Assembly (NCBI GenBank): GCA_937899785.1
Contig: CALCCG010000002.1
Coordinates: forward strand, 1 to 64,000
Direction of reading: 5' to 3'
DNA length: 64,000 bases
DNA from: an uncultured Erythrobacter sp.
GTDB taxonomy: Bacteria > Pseudomonadota > Alphaproteobacteria > Sphingomonadales > Sphingomonadaceae
Positions 1 to 9,365 of the stretch are shown here, in pieces. Made by a program: the position numbers and the translations under genes. The notes beneath the pieces were generated by a model, which was not told the DNA's origin, did no database searches, and was given only the letters and a program-made list of their open reading frames with translations. Position 1 is the first letter of the stretch. Every line of letters starts with the position of its first letter.

Positions 1-374
1 ACGATCCGTCCCGCCAGCTTGGGCCCCACGCCGTTGGCGCGCGCCACGCTGGCCGCGTCTCCGGCGGCGCAGGCGTCGCGCAGTTCGCCGGTGGAGAGCG
101 CAGACAGGATCGCAAGGCCGACTTTGCTGCCCACGCCCTGAACCTGCGTCAGCAAGCGGAACCAGTCGCGCTCAGCGCTCATCGCGAAGCCCAGGAGGCG
201 CATATCGTTCTCGCTCACCTGCATATCGGTGTGGATGGTGCAGGCCTCGCCCACTTCGCCAAGCGCGCTCAGCGTGCGGGCCGAGCAATGCACCAGATAG
301 CCCACGCCCTGAACATCAACGATGGCCCAGTCCTCGCCGGTGGAATCCAGTCTGCCCGATAGCTTTGCGATCAT
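1..374 (-). CDS. ruvA: Holliday junction branch migration protein RuvA (partial)
   Basis: This is the N-terminal 124 residues of RuvA, the tetrameric protein that binds four-way DNA junctions and loads the RuvB motor during recombinational repair. The minus-strand reading starts [16 protein letters not shown] and shows the OB-fold followed by the helix-hairpin-helix region ([14 protein letters not shown], then a second hairpin near [12 protein letters not shown]). The gene runs off the left edge of the window, so domain III and the stop are not visible. It is absent from the ORF track because it is truncated. It diverges from aroC across about 295 bp. Identification is firm for the visible part. 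Confidence 0.93.
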   Translation of the reverse strand, partial: MIAKLSGRLDSTGEDWAIVDVQGVGYLVHCSARTLSALGEVGEACTIHTDMQVSENDMRLLGFAMSAERDWFRLLTQVQGVGSKVGLAILSALSTGELRDACAAGDAASVARANGVGPKLAGRI

Positions 375-669
375 GCGATACGCTTGAACGATCCTTGGCC
401 CTCTTTCCAGTGCATGCGGTGAGCTTTTGCGCAAACACGGTCAGCGGAGGGTTTTCGCAATTTCCTACACGCGGGCGCTGACGTATGAAGGAGGGTATGA
501 AACCCGTATTCGCTCATCCGCCTGTTTCGCATAGGGAAAGCCGATCCAAAGACGCCTTTACAGCCGGACGGTTTTTACCCTCTGGACCGTGTAACAGGCG
601 GTCCATGTCTCTGGCCGAAAAGCCGAGGGGAGTGGACAAAGCGGGCGCGATTGACGAGGGGCTGATCGC

Positions 670-1752
670 ATGAGTTGGAACACGTTCGGGCGCGTCTTGC
701 GCTTCACGACCTGGGGGGAAAGCCACGGGCCTGGCTTGGGTGCGGTGCTTGACGGATGCCCGCCGGGGCTGACTTTGCGCGCGAAAGACATCCAGCCCTA
801 TCTGGACGCGCGCAAGCCCGGCCAGAGCAAGTACACAACGCAGCGCAAAGAGGCCGATGCGGTCCAGATCCTTTCGGGCGTGTTCAACGACACGACCACC
901 GGCACGCCGATCCACCTGATGATCGAGAACACCGATCAGCGCTCCAAGGACTATTCCGAGATCGCGCAGAGCTATCGTCCAGGCCATGCGGACTACGCCT
1001 ATGATGCCAAATACGGCATCCGCGATTACCGCGGCGGCGGGCGCTCTTCGGCACGCGAGACAGCGGCGCGGGTCGCGGCGGCCGCAGTCGCGCGGATGAT
1101 TATCCCCGAAGTCACCATCCACGCCTATGTTTGCGAATTGGGCGGCGACCGGATCGACCGTGAGGCGATCAATTACGACGAGATCGGCAAGAACCCCTTC
1201 TTCTGCCCCGACAGCTGGGCCGCGGTGCGCTGGGCCGAACGCGTGGAGAAGGCGCGCAAGGACGGGTCTTCGCTGGGCGCTGTGGTCGAATGCGTAGCCA
1301 CAGGGGTTCCGGCGGGCTGGGGCGCGCCGGTCTACGCCAAGCTCGACAGCGATCTGGCGAGCGCGATGATGAGCATCAACGCGGTCAAAGGCGTCGAGAT
1401 CGGCGACGGGTTCGAAGCGGCGCGGCTGACCGGTGAGCAAAACGCCGACGCGATGAGCCCAGGCAAAAAGGATGGCGACCCGCCGGTCTTTGCCAGCAAC
1501 CACGCGGGCGGCACGGCGGGCGGTATCTCTACCGGACAGCCCGTGGTGTGCCGCGTCGCGTTCAAGCCGACCAGCTCGATCCTGACACCGGTGCCTTCGA
1601 TCACGTCGGACGGCGATGCGACCGAAGTGCGCACAAAGGGCCGCCACGATCCCTGCGTGGGCCTTCGCGGGACCCCGGTGGTCGAAGCGATGATGGCGCT
1701 CGTGCTGGCCGATCACAAGCTGCTGCACAAAGCGCAAATACGAGACGCTTAG
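670..1752 (+). CDS. aroC: Chorismate synthase
   Basis: Chorismate synthase is the last enzyme of the shikimate pathway; it uses reduced FMN to convert 5-enolpyruvylshikimate-3-phosphate to chorismate in the cytoplasm. The 360-residue length is normal for the family. Signature segments are visible: GESHGP (residues 16-21), RPGHADY (103-109) and [20 protein letters not shown] (122-140). The ATG start overlaps the stop of a weak 62-codon upstream frame by ATGA. It is probably transcribed with the downstream CPBP protease and epimerase genes, which follow closely on the same strand. Confidence 0.97.
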   Translation: MSWNTFGRVLRFTTWGESHGPGLGAVLDGCPPGLTLRAKDIQPYLDARKPGQSKYTTQRKEADAVQILSGVFNDTTTGTPIHLMIENTDQRSKDYSEIAQSYRPGHADYAYDAKYGIRDYRGGGRSSARETAARVAAAAVARMIIPEVTIHAYVCELGGDRIDREAINYDEIGKNPFFCPDSWAAVRWAERVEKARKDGSSLGAVVECVATGVPAGWGAPVYAKLDSDLASAMMSINAVKGVEIGDGFEAARLTGEQNADAMSPGKKDGDPPVFASNHAGGTAGGISTGQPVVCRVAFKPTSSILTPVPSITSDGDATEVRTKGRHDPCVGLRGTPVVEAMMALVLADHKLLHKAQIRDA

Positions 1753-1806
1753 CGCAACACCAGGACGCATCCGGAAGACATTATCGGGGCCTTGTCGAAG
1801 AAACTC

Positions 1807-2703
1807 ATGACGCAATCGATTCAACGCGTTCTGCTGCAATCCCCGCTGCTGCGCCTGCTCTGTTTTGCGTGCGCCCTTATCCTTTTGATCCTGCCGTTGC
1901 TGCCGCTTGCAAATCGCCTCGCCCAATTGGCTTTGGGCACGCTGATCTTCCTCGCGCTCGCTTGGATTTGGGAGAAGAGCTTTGAACCTCGCGGGGCGGG
2001 GACCTATGGGCTTACGCTCGACGTGCGATGGGGGATGCAATGGGTTTTGGGCCTCACGGCCGGTTTTGTCGCGGTTGGTGCCGTGTTCGCAACCGGTTTG
2101 CTTATGGGCGTGATCGTCGAGGCCCGGTGGGCCAACGATATCGACGCGCTCGCCCTGCTCACCCCCATGGCGACCGCGGTGTTGGTTGGGATTTGGGAAG
2201 AAGGCCTGTTTCGTGGTGTCGTTCTCCAAAACCTGTGGGAGAGCTTGAGCAAGACGCTTTCCCAAAGTCGTGCCTTGGGCCTGGCCATCGCCATTTCTTC
2301 GATCCTTTTCGCCGGCGCGCACAGCTTTACTGACAATGTCTCGCCCGCCGCTATCGCCTTCTTCGTCGGCAACGGAGCCGTTTGGTGCTTTGCCGCTGTC
2401 CGAACGGAGCGCGTGGCGCTGTGCGCTGGGATGCACAGCGCGTGGAACTTTGCGCAGCTCAACGTCTTCGGTTTCGCGATGAGCGGCAACGCCTCCACGT
2501 CATCGGCACTGGTTCCTGAAATTTCGGGTTCGGCTTGGCTAACCGGAGGAGAGTACGGACCAGAAGGCGGTGTTCTGGGGGGCGTCGGACTGCTCGTGAT
2601 GTTTGGCTTGATTGCCTTGTGCACCCGATCGGCAGGCCCGTCCGCAGGCCCATCGACAGGCTCATCCGCTAGCCCCGTCTTGAGCCAGGAGCAAGAGCGA
2701 TGA
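1807..2703 (+). CDS. CPBP family intramembrane metalloprotease
   Basis: This is a multi-spanning membrane protein of the CPBP (CAAX protease / bacteriocin-processing, Abi) family. The three family motifs are present: EEGLFRG (glutamates about 131-132), a histidine in FAGAHS (about 172) and a histidine/asparagine in HSAWN (about 210-214). These are expected to bind the catalytic metal within the membrane. The track begins at a TTG (1792); I prefer the ATG 15 bp later, although neither has a strong ribosome-binding site. The C-terminal tail is low-complexity Pro/Ser/Gly. Its stop overlaps the next gene by ATGA, so the two are probably co-translated. The substrate is unknown. Confidence 0.85.
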   Translation: MTQSIQRVLLQSPLLRLLCFACALILLILPLLPLANRLAQLALGTLIFLALAWIWEKSFEPRGAGTYGLTLDVRWGMQWVLGLTAGFVAVGAVFATGLLMGVIVEARWANDIDALALLTPMATAVLVGIWEEGLFRGVVLQNLWESLSKTLSQSRALGLAIAISSILFAGAHSFTDNVSPAAIAFFVGNGAVWCFAAVRTERVALCAGMHSAWNFAQLNVFGFAMSGNASTSSALVPEISGSAWLTGGEYGPEGGVLGGVGLLVMFGLIALCTRSAGPSAGPSTGSSASPVLSQEQER

Positions 2704-3590
2704 AAATACTCCTTACCGGCTCCTCGGGTCGAATTGGCCGCGCGATTTACGGTGCGCTGGCAGCCCAGCATGACGTGACCGGTCTGGATCGCCACCCCTT
2801 CGCTACCACCGATACGCTAGGGGATGTTGCGGATGAAGGAATCCTTCATCCGTTACTCTATGGGGTCGACGCGGTGATACACGCCGCCGGACCGCACGCG
2901 CCGCATGTTGATGTCGTCTCGGACGCCGAGTTCGAGCGGGTCAATATTGAAGCGACGCACGACTTGTATGAATGGGCCCGGGCGGCTGGGGTCACACGCT
3001 TTGTCTACACCAGCACGACCGCGCTCTACGGCGATGCGATTGTCCCAGGCGCCTGTGCATGGGTGGACGAGGAGACCCCACCGCAACCGCGCAGCGTCTA
3101 TCACCGCACCAAATACGCGGCCGAAGTGATGCTGGAAGAAATGGCTACGGACGCTTTGCCGGTTCAGGTGATGCGCGTGTCGCGGTGTTTCCCGGAAAGC
3201 GCCCAGAAGATGGCGGCCTATCGTCTGCATCGCGGCGTGGATGCGCGCGATGTGGGAACAGCGCACGCTCTGGCGCTCAAGCATCACGCCGCAGCGTTCG
3301 AACGCTTTATCCTCTCGGGCTCCACACCCTTTCACCCACAAGATTGCGAAACGCTGGCGCGCGATCCGCGCGCGGTGTTCGAGGCCCGTGCGCCCGATTT
3401 CCTTGCCGCGATGGACGCGCGCGGCTGGCCGCTCCCGAGGAGCGTCGACCGGGTCTATTCGAACGCCAAGGCTCACGAGCGGCTGGGATGGCGACCGCGT
3501 TGGGGATGGGAAGAGGTCATGGCTCAAGCAGACCGTGCAGACCTTGAAGTTCTTCCGGTTGGAGCTGGCGCAGCTGCGCGAACTGCGTGA
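2700..3590 (+). CDS. NAD-dependent epimerase/dehydratase family protein
   Basis: This is an extended short-chain dehydrogenase of the nucleotide-sugar epimerase type (296 residues). The N-terminal Rossmann motif GSSGRIG lies at residues 7-13, the catalytic YHRTK (Tyr134, Lys138) follows, and STT upstream of the tyrosine fits the catalytic serine/threonine position. Such enzymes act on NDP-sugars or other hydroxylated substrates in the cytosol, but nothing in the sequence or context identifies the substrate. It overlaps the upstream CPBP protease by 4 bp, indicating an operon. Confidence 0.85.
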   Translation: MKILLTGSSGRIGRAIYGALAAQHDVTGLDRHPFATTDTLGDVADEGILHPLLYGVDAVIHAAGPHAPHVDVVSDAEFERVNIEATHDLYEWARAAGVTRFVYTSTTALYGDAIVPGACAWVDEETPPQPRSVYHRTKYAAEVMLEEMATDALPVQVMRVSRCFPESAQKMAAYRLHRGVDARDVGTAHALALKHHAAAFERFILSGSTPFHPQDCETLARDPRAVFEARAPDFLAAMDARGWPLPRSVDRVYSNAKAHERLGWRPRWGWEEVMAQADRADLEVLPVGAGAAARTA

Positions 3591-3731
3591 TCATCCGGAG
3601 GGGCCCACCGGGAACTTCGCGTCTGGAACTTGGTTGATAAGCAGGGACCAGAGCAGGGTCAGGCGGGGGCACACTCGCGCAGCACGAAAGCACGAAATTC
3701 TTCACCGCCAGCCAAGGAGGGCGCTTCTCGC

Positions 3732-5153
3732 ATGAACTTTCAGTCCTCTTTGGATACAGCGGCCAGCGTGCCCAGCGATGTCGCAGGCGAAGCGCAGACT
3801 TGGCGCAGCGGCGTCGGGCGCAAGACGCAGATCGTGGTCGTGGGCGGCGGCGCGGGTGGGCTGGAGCTGGTGCGGCGGCTGGGCGCGAAGTTCGGGCGCA
3901 AGCATCACGATATCATCCTGGTCGATAAAAACCCCAGCCACATCTGGAAGCCGCTCTTGCACGAAGTGGCGGCCGGATCGCTCGATGCCAATCTCGATGA
4001 GGTCGGGTATCGCGGGCATTGCCACAAATGGGGCTATCGCTTTTTCCAGGGAACGCTTTCGGGCGTTGATCGCGAACGGCGCGCGGTGCGCCTTGCACCG
4101 GTTCTCGACGACGATGGCAGCGAGCTGATCTCCGAGCACACGATCCGCTACGATTACCTTGTCCTTGCGGTCGGTTCGGTCTCCAACGATTTCGGCGTGA
4201 GCGGGGTCAAAGATCACGCGATCTATCTCGACGCGCGCGATCAGGCGGACAAATTCCGCACCAAGCTGCTCAACCATTGCCTGCGCGTCAGCCGCACGAT
4301 GAGCGTCGATCCATCGGCTAACGCCAGGGTGCGCGTCGCAATTGTCGGCGGCGGCGCGACGGGAGTGGAACTGGCCGCGGAGCTTTACAACGCCGCCGGG
4401 GCGCTCAAGCATTACGGCCTCGAAGTGTTCGACGAAAGCCGCCTCAAAGTGACGCTGCTTGAAGCGGGGGAACGGATTTTGCCGGCGCTGCCCGAAGTCT
4501 TGAGCCAGGCCGCGCATTCAGAGCTTGAAAAACTGGGCGTCGAAGTGCGTGTCCAGACCCAAGTGATCAAAGCGCGCAAGGGCCTCTTCCTAACCCGCGA
4601 CGATGACGCGATCCGCGCCGATCTGATCGTTTGGGCGGCTGGTGTGAAGGGCGCAGAGTTCCTGACTACGCTTGGGCTCACGACCAATCGCAACAATCAG
4701 ATCATCGTGCGCGACACGATGCAGAGTGTGGATGACGATCGCATCTTCGCGCTTGGAGATTGCTGCTCTTACATCCCCGAAGGCGAACAACGCCCCATCC
4801 CGCCGCGCGCGCAGGCCGCGCACCAAATGGCTGACACGGTCTACGACAATATGAAGCGCGTGATGAACAACGCCAAGCGCGCGCAGGCGGGCCGATCGCA
4901 AATTGCGCTCAAACCGTTCGTCTATAAAGACAACGGATCGCTTGTGTCCTTGAGCCGCTTTTCAACCGTAGGCAGCTTGATGGGCAATCTGGTGGGCGGG
5001 CGGATGGCGGTCGAAGGGCGGCTGGCGCGACTGATCTACACCTCGCTTTATTCGATGCATTTGCTGGCGATCCACGGCTGGCTCAAAGGCCTTTCGCTGA
5101 TGGCGATCGGGCGGGTCAACCGGATCGTGCGGCCGCGGTTGAAGCTGCATTAG
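3732..5153 (+). CDS. ndh: Type II NADH dehydrogenase (NAD(P)/FAD-dependent oxidoreductase)
   Basis: This is a single-subunit, non-proton-pumping NADH:quinone oxidoreductase of the NDH-2 family, expected at the cytoplasmic face of the inner membrane. Two dinucleotide folds are visible: GGGAGG (residues 38-43) for FAD and GGGATG (206-211) for NADH. Also present are LVLAVGS and FALGDCCSY, the second-FAD segment. The C-terminus (IYTSLYSMHLLAIHG) looks like an amphipathic membrane anchor. The track frame opens at 3630, but ATG 3732 has an excellent AAGGAGG-type ribosome-binding site and gives a 473-residue protein close to the family norm. It converges on the next gene with 17 bp between stops. 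Confidence 0.92.
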   Translation: MNFQSSLDTAASVPSDVAGEAQTWRSGVGRKTQIVVVGGGAGGLELVRRLGAKFGRKHHDIILVDKNPSHIWKPLLHEVAAGSLDANLDEVGYRGHCHKWGYRFFQGTLSGVDRERRAVRLAPVLDDDGSELISEHTIRYDYLVLAVGSVSNDFGVSGVKDHAIYLDARDQADKFRTKLLNHCLRVSRTMSVDPSANARVRVAIVGGGATGVELAAELYNAAGALKHYGLEVFDESRLKVTLLEAGERILPALPEVLSQAAHSELEKLGVEVRVQTQVIKARKGLFLTRDDDAIRADLIVWAAGVKGAEFLTTLGLTTNRNNQIIVRDTMQSVDDDRIFALGDCCSYIPEGEQRPIPPRAQAAHQMADTVYDNMKRVMNNAKRAQAGRSQIALKPFVYKDNGSLVSLSRFSTVGSLMGNLVGGRMAVEGRLARLIYTSLYSMHLLAIHGWLKGLSLMAIGRVNRIVRPRLKLH

Positions 5154-5170
5154 ATCCAGCTCTTCCGAGA

Positions 5171-6469
5171 TCATCGCGCAACGCTTTTGCCATAGACATC
5201 GCGCAGGTCTCCCTTGGCCCAGTCGGCCATAAGATCGAAATAGCCTTCCGATATCCGTGTGTTGCGTCGCGAGCCATCGGGGCCTTGATCAAATTCCCAG
5301 ATTCCATGATCCGTCTTGGGGAACACGCGAATACGCAGGTCGCGCCCCTCAGACCGCACCGTTTCAAGCCGCGCCAATGTCGTTGCAATTGGCGCTTCAC
5401 GATCCGAACCAGCGAGGGCCCAAAGCTGCGGCGCCTTGACCTTGCGCATCACATCCATCGGCTTGAGTGACCAATCAATCCTCAAACGGTCGAACATCGG
5501 AATGCCGCTTTCCCGCAGTTCCTGTGTTTTCATGCCCAGAATGACACCGGAAAATCCGCCTCTGACTTTGGAGAGCCAAGGTTCAGATTTGTACGCCTCT
5601 CGCAAGCGATCAAGATCATCAAGGCCGTCCTGATAGTTTGATACGGCAAGCCTTGCCGTTACGTCGGTTAGGATTTTGGCCTTGGCAACGGCGTCATCTC
5701 CATAACCGGCTTCGCGCAATTCCAGCTCCACCTGAGCGGCGTCTTCTTCAAGAATGTCCGCGACCAGGCCATAGCCAATAAACAGAAAATCAGCGTCGGC
5801 CCGCTCAGCGGCCAAAGGGGCGATCCACCCACCCTGGCTAAGGCCGATCAAACCAAAACGACCAAACCGCCCGGCGGCCAATCGCTTGGCGATGCGCGAT
5901 GCCGCGACCAGATCGTCGGCAAGCTCAGGGAAGTTTTGAGAATACACACCACCAGAACGGCCCGTACCGCGCTTATCGTAGACAAACACCGACAGGCCAC
6001 GAGCCACCATCTGATAAGGGTCGCGCGCTCGCTCGATCCAGCCACTATCCTCTGAACCATGCGCAAACAGGACAAGTGGTGTTTCAGAGTTCGCGTTGAG
6101 CGGCTCCATCAATTGTCCAACCAGCGTCGCGTCCTTGCTCGCAAAACGTATTTCGGTAATTCGAATGGGGCGATGTGGGTAAAGCGTGCCATCCACCTCA
6201 AGCCCTTGAGGGCCAACGCAGCGGACAGATCGATCCTCGCGGATCGCGCCTTCGCGACCGTCATGAAAGACGTAGCGATAGCCAGCGCCCCCTTTCGTCA
6301 CGGCGATGAAGTCATCCGGTTGGCCATAAACGCCAACGCCGCAGTCTTCTCGTTCCGAGCGCGTCGAGCCGCCAGCCAGTTCAGGTGGCAGATCGGCGAT
6401 GGCCTGCTGCGCCTGCGCGCAAGCCGATATCGCTAGGCCGATAAGCGCGGTTGCAATCGCTGTTTTCAC
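5171..6469 (-). CDS. Alpha/beta hydrolase, secreted or lipoprotein-like
   Basis: This is a serine hydrolase of the alpha/beta fold (432 residues). The N-terminus is a hydrophobic signal ending LAISAC, compatible with a lipobox (Cys17), so the protein may be periplasmic and lipid-anchored. The core fold spans about residues 105-415: an HG oxyanion motif (AHGSE, 136-140), the nucleophile elbow GLSQGG (Ser211), a probable acid in AGSDREAP and the catalytic His in KTDHGIW. It resembles peptidase S9-like or esterase-like hydrolases of the COG1073 type. The real substrate is not evident. It is transcribed divergently from ahpC. Confidence 0.82.
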   Translation of the reverse strand: MKTAIATALIGLAISACAQAQQAIADLPPELAGGSTRSEREDCGVGVYGQPDDFIAVTKGGAGYRYVFHDGREGAIREDRSVRCVGPQGLEVDGTLYPHRPIRITEIRFASKDATLVGQLMEPLNANSETPLVLFAHGSEDSGWIERARDPYQMVARGLSVFVYDKRGTGRSGGVYSQNFPELADDLVAASRIAKRLAAGRFGRFGLIGLSQGGWIAPLAAERADADFLFIGYGLVADILEEDAAQVELELREAGYGDDAVAKAKILTDVTARLAVSNYQDGLDDLDRLREAYKSEPWLSKVRGGFSGVILGMKTQELRESGIPMFDRLRIDWSLKPMDVMRKVKAPQLWALAGSDREAPIATTLARLETVRSEGRDLRIRVFPKTDHGIWEFDQGPDGSRRNTRISEGYFDLMADWAKGDLRDVYGKSVAR

Positions 6470-6622
6470 ACTAATCCCTCAATTCTAGCCTGGCTGGGTT
6501 CCGATGATATGAGGTGTCGAAGTGGCTCTTAGCTGTCTTATCTATCAAAAGCGGCTTCAACCCGACAGATGGCTTCGACGGCTGCGGAACGAGCCGGATT
6601 GGTTCCCGTTTCGGCTATTGAA

Positions 6623-6647
6623 AAAAGCGATGAACTCAATCGCTTTT
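6623..6647. promoter_or_regulatory. Perfect 9-bp inverted repeat in the ahpC upstream region
   Basis: The arms AAAAGCGAT and ATCGCTTTT flank a 7-nt spacer, about 95 bp before the ahpC start. A T-run follows soon after on the plus strand and directly on the minus strand. It could be a terminator or attenuator, or a regulator-binding site. Function is inferred from structure only. Confidence 0.45.
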
Positions 6648-6677
6648 CTCCGCTTTTTTGCAACGCACAAATCTCTA

Positions 6678-6688
6678 TGTGCAGTGCA
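6678..6688. promoter_or_regulatory. Candidate peroxide-regulon operator motif upstream of ahpC
   Basis: The 11-mer TGTGCAGTGCA lies 55 bp upstream of the ahpC start. It differs at only the centre base from TGTGCACTGCA upstream of katG. A shared regulator site, possibly for an OxyR-like LysR protein, is inferred. No such regulator gene is in the window. Confidence 0.4.
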
Positions 6689-6742
6689 GCACGTTTCTAC
6701 TCTCTCCACACCAACCCAGACATAATAAGGGGCATACATCCT

Positions 6743-7309
6743 ATGGGCATTATCGGTTCGACCATCCAACCGTTCACCGCGACCGCGTTCAAGGCGGGCG
6801 AAGACTTCTACGACATCACCGACGCGGACATCGCCGGCAAATGGGCCGTGTTCTTTTTCTACCCGGCCGACTTCACCTTTGTATGCCCGACCGAATTGGA
6901 AGATCTGGGCGAAAAGTACGAAATGCTGCAGTCGATGGGCGTCGAAGTCTACGCCGTGTCGACCGACACGCATTTCAGCCACAAGGCCTGGCACGACACC
7001 TCGGACAAGATCGGCAAGCTGCAATACCCGTTCCTGGGTGATCAGAACCACGTTCTTGCCAACAATTTCGGCGTTCTGCGTGAAGGCGTGGGGCTCGCGG
7101 ACCGCGCAACCTTTGTGGTCGATCCCGATGGCGTGATCCAGATCATGGAAATCACCTGCGAAGGCGTTGGCCGCAACGCCAACGAACTGACCCGCAAGAT
7201 CAAGGCCGCGCAATATGTGCGCGCCAATCCCGGTCAGGTCTGCCCGGCGGCGTGGGAAGAAGGCGCAGAGACTCTGGCTCCTTCGCTCGACCTGGTCGGC
7301 AAGATCTAA
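6743..7309 (+). CDS. ahpC: Alkyl hydroperoxide reductase subunit C (2-Cys peroxiredoxin)
   Basis: This peroxiredoxin reduces hydrogen peroxide, organic peroxides and peroxynitrite, and is recycled by AhpF encoded next door. The peroxidatic cysteine is Cys48 in FTFVCPTEL and the resolving cysteine is Cys167 in GQVCPAAW, as in AhpC-type decameric enzymes. From ATG 6743 the protein is 188 residues, matching the 187-residue family norm; the track frame beginning at 6569 adds a non-homologous 58-residue extension that I reject. The upstream region carries an inverted repeat and a motif shared with katG, consistent with peroxide-inducible expression. Confidence 0.96.
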   Translation: MGIIGSTIQPFTATAFKAGEDFYDITDADIAGKWAVFFFYPADFTFVCPTELEDLGEKYEMLQSMGVEVYAVSTDTHFSHKAWHDTSDKIGKLQYPFLGDQNHVLANNFGVLREGVGLADRATFVVDPDGVIQIMEITCEGVGRNANELTRKIKAAQYVRANPGQVCPAAWEEGAETLAPSLDLVGKI

Positions 7310-7525
7310 GTCTCGCCTCTTGTGGCGCGGGCGCTCCCCCCTTTGCGCTCGCGCCGCCCTTGCCCCGAAGCCCTCGCCTTGCGCGGTGTCTTTAGGGCCG
7401 AAAGCAGGGTCCGGACCGTCGCGACAAACCTGGCCACCCTCTCCCCTTTATGAGCCGGGGAGCGATGGCCGGACCCGCATTTTTCGTTCCAACCCTCTCA
7501 ACCGCTTCCGCCATGGGGACACACG

Positions 7526-9115
7526 ATGCTCGACGCCAACATGCAAGGTCAGTTGAAACAATATCTCGCCAATCTGCGCGAGCCGGTTGAGCTTGTGGCC
7601 AGCCTGGATGACTGCGAGAAGAGCGCGCAAACGCGCGAACTTCTAACGCAGATCGCTGGGCTGCACGAAAAGGTGAGCGCCTCGTTTGGGGGAAGCAACA
7701 CCCGCGTGCCCAGCTTCGACATCGTGCGCGCCAGCGACCCTTCACGCAGCGTGACCTTTGCCGGTCTGCCGATGGGCCACGAATTCACCAGCCTCGTCCT
7801 CGCGCTCCTATGGGCCGGGGGGCACCCACCCAAGGTGGACGCCGACCTCATCGAACAGGCGCGCGCGCTTGAGGGCGAATATGCGTTTGAGATGTTCTTC
7901 TCGCTCACGTGCCACAATTGCCCTGACGTGGTGCAGGCGCTCACGCTGTTTGCGCTCGAAAACCCCAACGTCTCTACGACGCTGATCGAAGGCGGCACCC
8001 ATAAGGATGAGGTTGAGCGCCGCGATATCATGGCTGTCCCTGCGACCTTCCTGAATGGCGAGACCTTCTACAACGGCAAGATCGAGCTTGCCGAAATCCT
8101 CGCGCGGCTCGACACCGGCGCTGAGGCCAAAGCCGCAGCCAAGATGAGCGCTAGGGAACCGTTCGAAGTGCTGATCATCGGTGGCGGTCCGGCGGGCGTT
8201 GCCAGCGGCATCTACACCGCGCGCAAAGGCTTTCACACCGGCATCGCGGCGGAGCGCTTTGGCGGGCAATTGCAAGACACGCTCGGCATCGAGAACCTGC
8301 CCGGCACCGCCTACACCGAAGGGCCCAAGCTTTCCGATGAACTAAAAAGGCAGGTCAACGAAAACACGATCGACATGATGGATCTGGCGCTCGCCAGCGA
8401 GCTCAAACCTGCAAGCGAAATAGGCGGGCTGCACGAGGTTCACTTCGAAAACGGCGCCGTGCTCAAGGCCCGCTCGCTTATTCTCTCCACCGGCGCGCGC
8501 TGGCGCTCGCTCGGCGTTCCGGGCGAAGAGGAATATCGCAATAAGGGCGTCGCCTATTGCCCCCATTGCGACGGACCGCTGTTCAAGGGCAAAAACATCG
8601 CGGTGATCGGTGGCGGCAATTCGGGCGTCGAGGCAGCGATTGATCTTGCCAAGATCGTCGGCCACGTCACCTTGATCGAGTTTGACACCACATTGCGCGC
8701 CGACGAAGTGCTCCAGCGCAAGCTGCGCTCGCTCTCCAATGTCGAGATCATCACCAATGGTCAAACCACGGAGATCACCGGCGCCGATGGCAAGGTCAAC
8801 GGCATCAACGTCAAGGACCGCGCCAGCGAAGCGCTGCGCACGATCGAGCTTGAAGGCGTGTTCGTGCAGATCGGCCTTGTGCCTAACACCGAGTGGCTTG
8901 CCATGTCGGGTCTGGAATTGTCCAAGTTTGGCGAGATTGTGATCGACGAAGAGGGCGCAACCAACCTGCCCGGCATCTTTGCCGCCGGCGATGCGACCAC
9001 CGTGCCGTACAAGCAGATCGTCGTGGCGATGGGCGAAGGGTCCAAAGCGGGTCTCTCCGCCTTCGACTACCTCATCCGCAACGAGCCTGTCGAAGAGATC
9101 GCGCAGGCGGCCTAG
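7526..9115 (+). CDS. ahpF: Alkyl hydroperoxide reductase subunit F
   Basis: AhpF is the flavoprotein that passes electrons from NADH to AhpC. The layout is standard over 529 residues: an N-terminal tandem thioredoxin-like domain with CHNC (Cys129/Cys132), an FAD-binding motif IIGGGPAGVASGIYTA (about 217-232), the thioredoxin-reductase-like disulfide CPHC (Cys345/Cys348) and an NADH-binding GGGNSGVEAA. It sits 216 bp after ahpC on the same strand. A strong intrinsic terminator follows, so ahpC-ahpF forms a unit separate from katG. Confidence 0.96.
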   Translation: MLDANMQGQLKQYLANLREPVELVASLDDCEKSAQTRELLTQIAGLHEKVSASFGGSNTRVPSFDIVRASDPSRSVTFAGLPMGHEFTSLVLALLWAGGHPPKVDADLIEQARALEGEYAFEMFFSLTCHNCPDVVQALTLFALENPNVSTTLIEGGTHKDEVERRDIMAVPATFLNGETFYNGKIELAEILARLDTGAEAKAAAKMSAREPFEVLIIGGGPAGVASGIYTARKGFHTGIAAERFGGQLQDTLGIENLPGTAYTEGPKLSDELKRQVNENTIDMMDLALASELKPASEIGGLHEVHFENGAVLKARSLILSTGARWRSLGVPGEEEYRNKGVAYCPHCDGPLFKGKNIAVIGGGNSGVEAAIDLAKIVGHVTLIEFDTTLRADEVLQRKLRSLSNVEIITNGQTTEITGADGKVNGINVKDRASEALRTIELEGVFVQIGLVPNTEWLAMSGLELSKFGEIVIDEEGATNLPGIFAAGDATTVPYKQIVVAMGEGSKAGLSAFDYLIRNEPVEEIAQAA

Positions 9116-9161
9116 GCGACAGGTGAGCTCCCGCCTTCGCGGAAGATCACACAAGAATTCC

Positions 9162-9194
9162 GGCGCGTTGCCATGGCGGCAGCGCGCCTTTTTT
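9162..9194 (+). terminator. Intrinsic terminator downstream of ahpF
   Basis: An 11-bp stem (GGCGCGTTGCC pairing GGCAGCGCGCC, with one G-T wobble) and a 5-nt loop are followed directly by six T. This is a textbook rho-independent terminator 47 bp after the ahpF stop. Confidence 0.85.
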
Positions 9195-9199
9195 CTCCT

Positions 9200-9221
9200 T
9201 TATTGTGCACTGCATCAATAA
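9200..9221. promoter_or_regulatory. Candidate operator upstream of katG
   Basis: The arms TTATTG and CAATAA enclose TGCACTGCAT, giving a near-symmetrical 22-bp element 145 bp before the katG start. Its core TGTGCACTGCA matches 10 of 11 bases upstream of ahpC. A common peroxide-responsive regulator is inferred. Confidence 0.45.
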
Positions 9222-9365
9222 GTCAGGGGTGTTTCAATCGGTTCATTCGATCAAACTGCGCATGTTAATCGCTTGGACGCAGCCTGACCTGTGCATCATT
9301 ATCCGCGCATCAACCCGACATATCCCGAGTCCCGGGATCGGTGATCGAAGTGAGGAGAGCAGACA

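Noticed and set aside
514-2436. 640-codon minus-strand ORF
   Set aside because: It is antisense to aroC and the CPBP gene, both with clear family motifs. Long antisense frames are a normal by-product of GC-rich codon bias.
6569-6742. 58-residue extension of AhpC
   Set aside because: ATG 6743 gives the expected length, and the extension covers the regulatory region.
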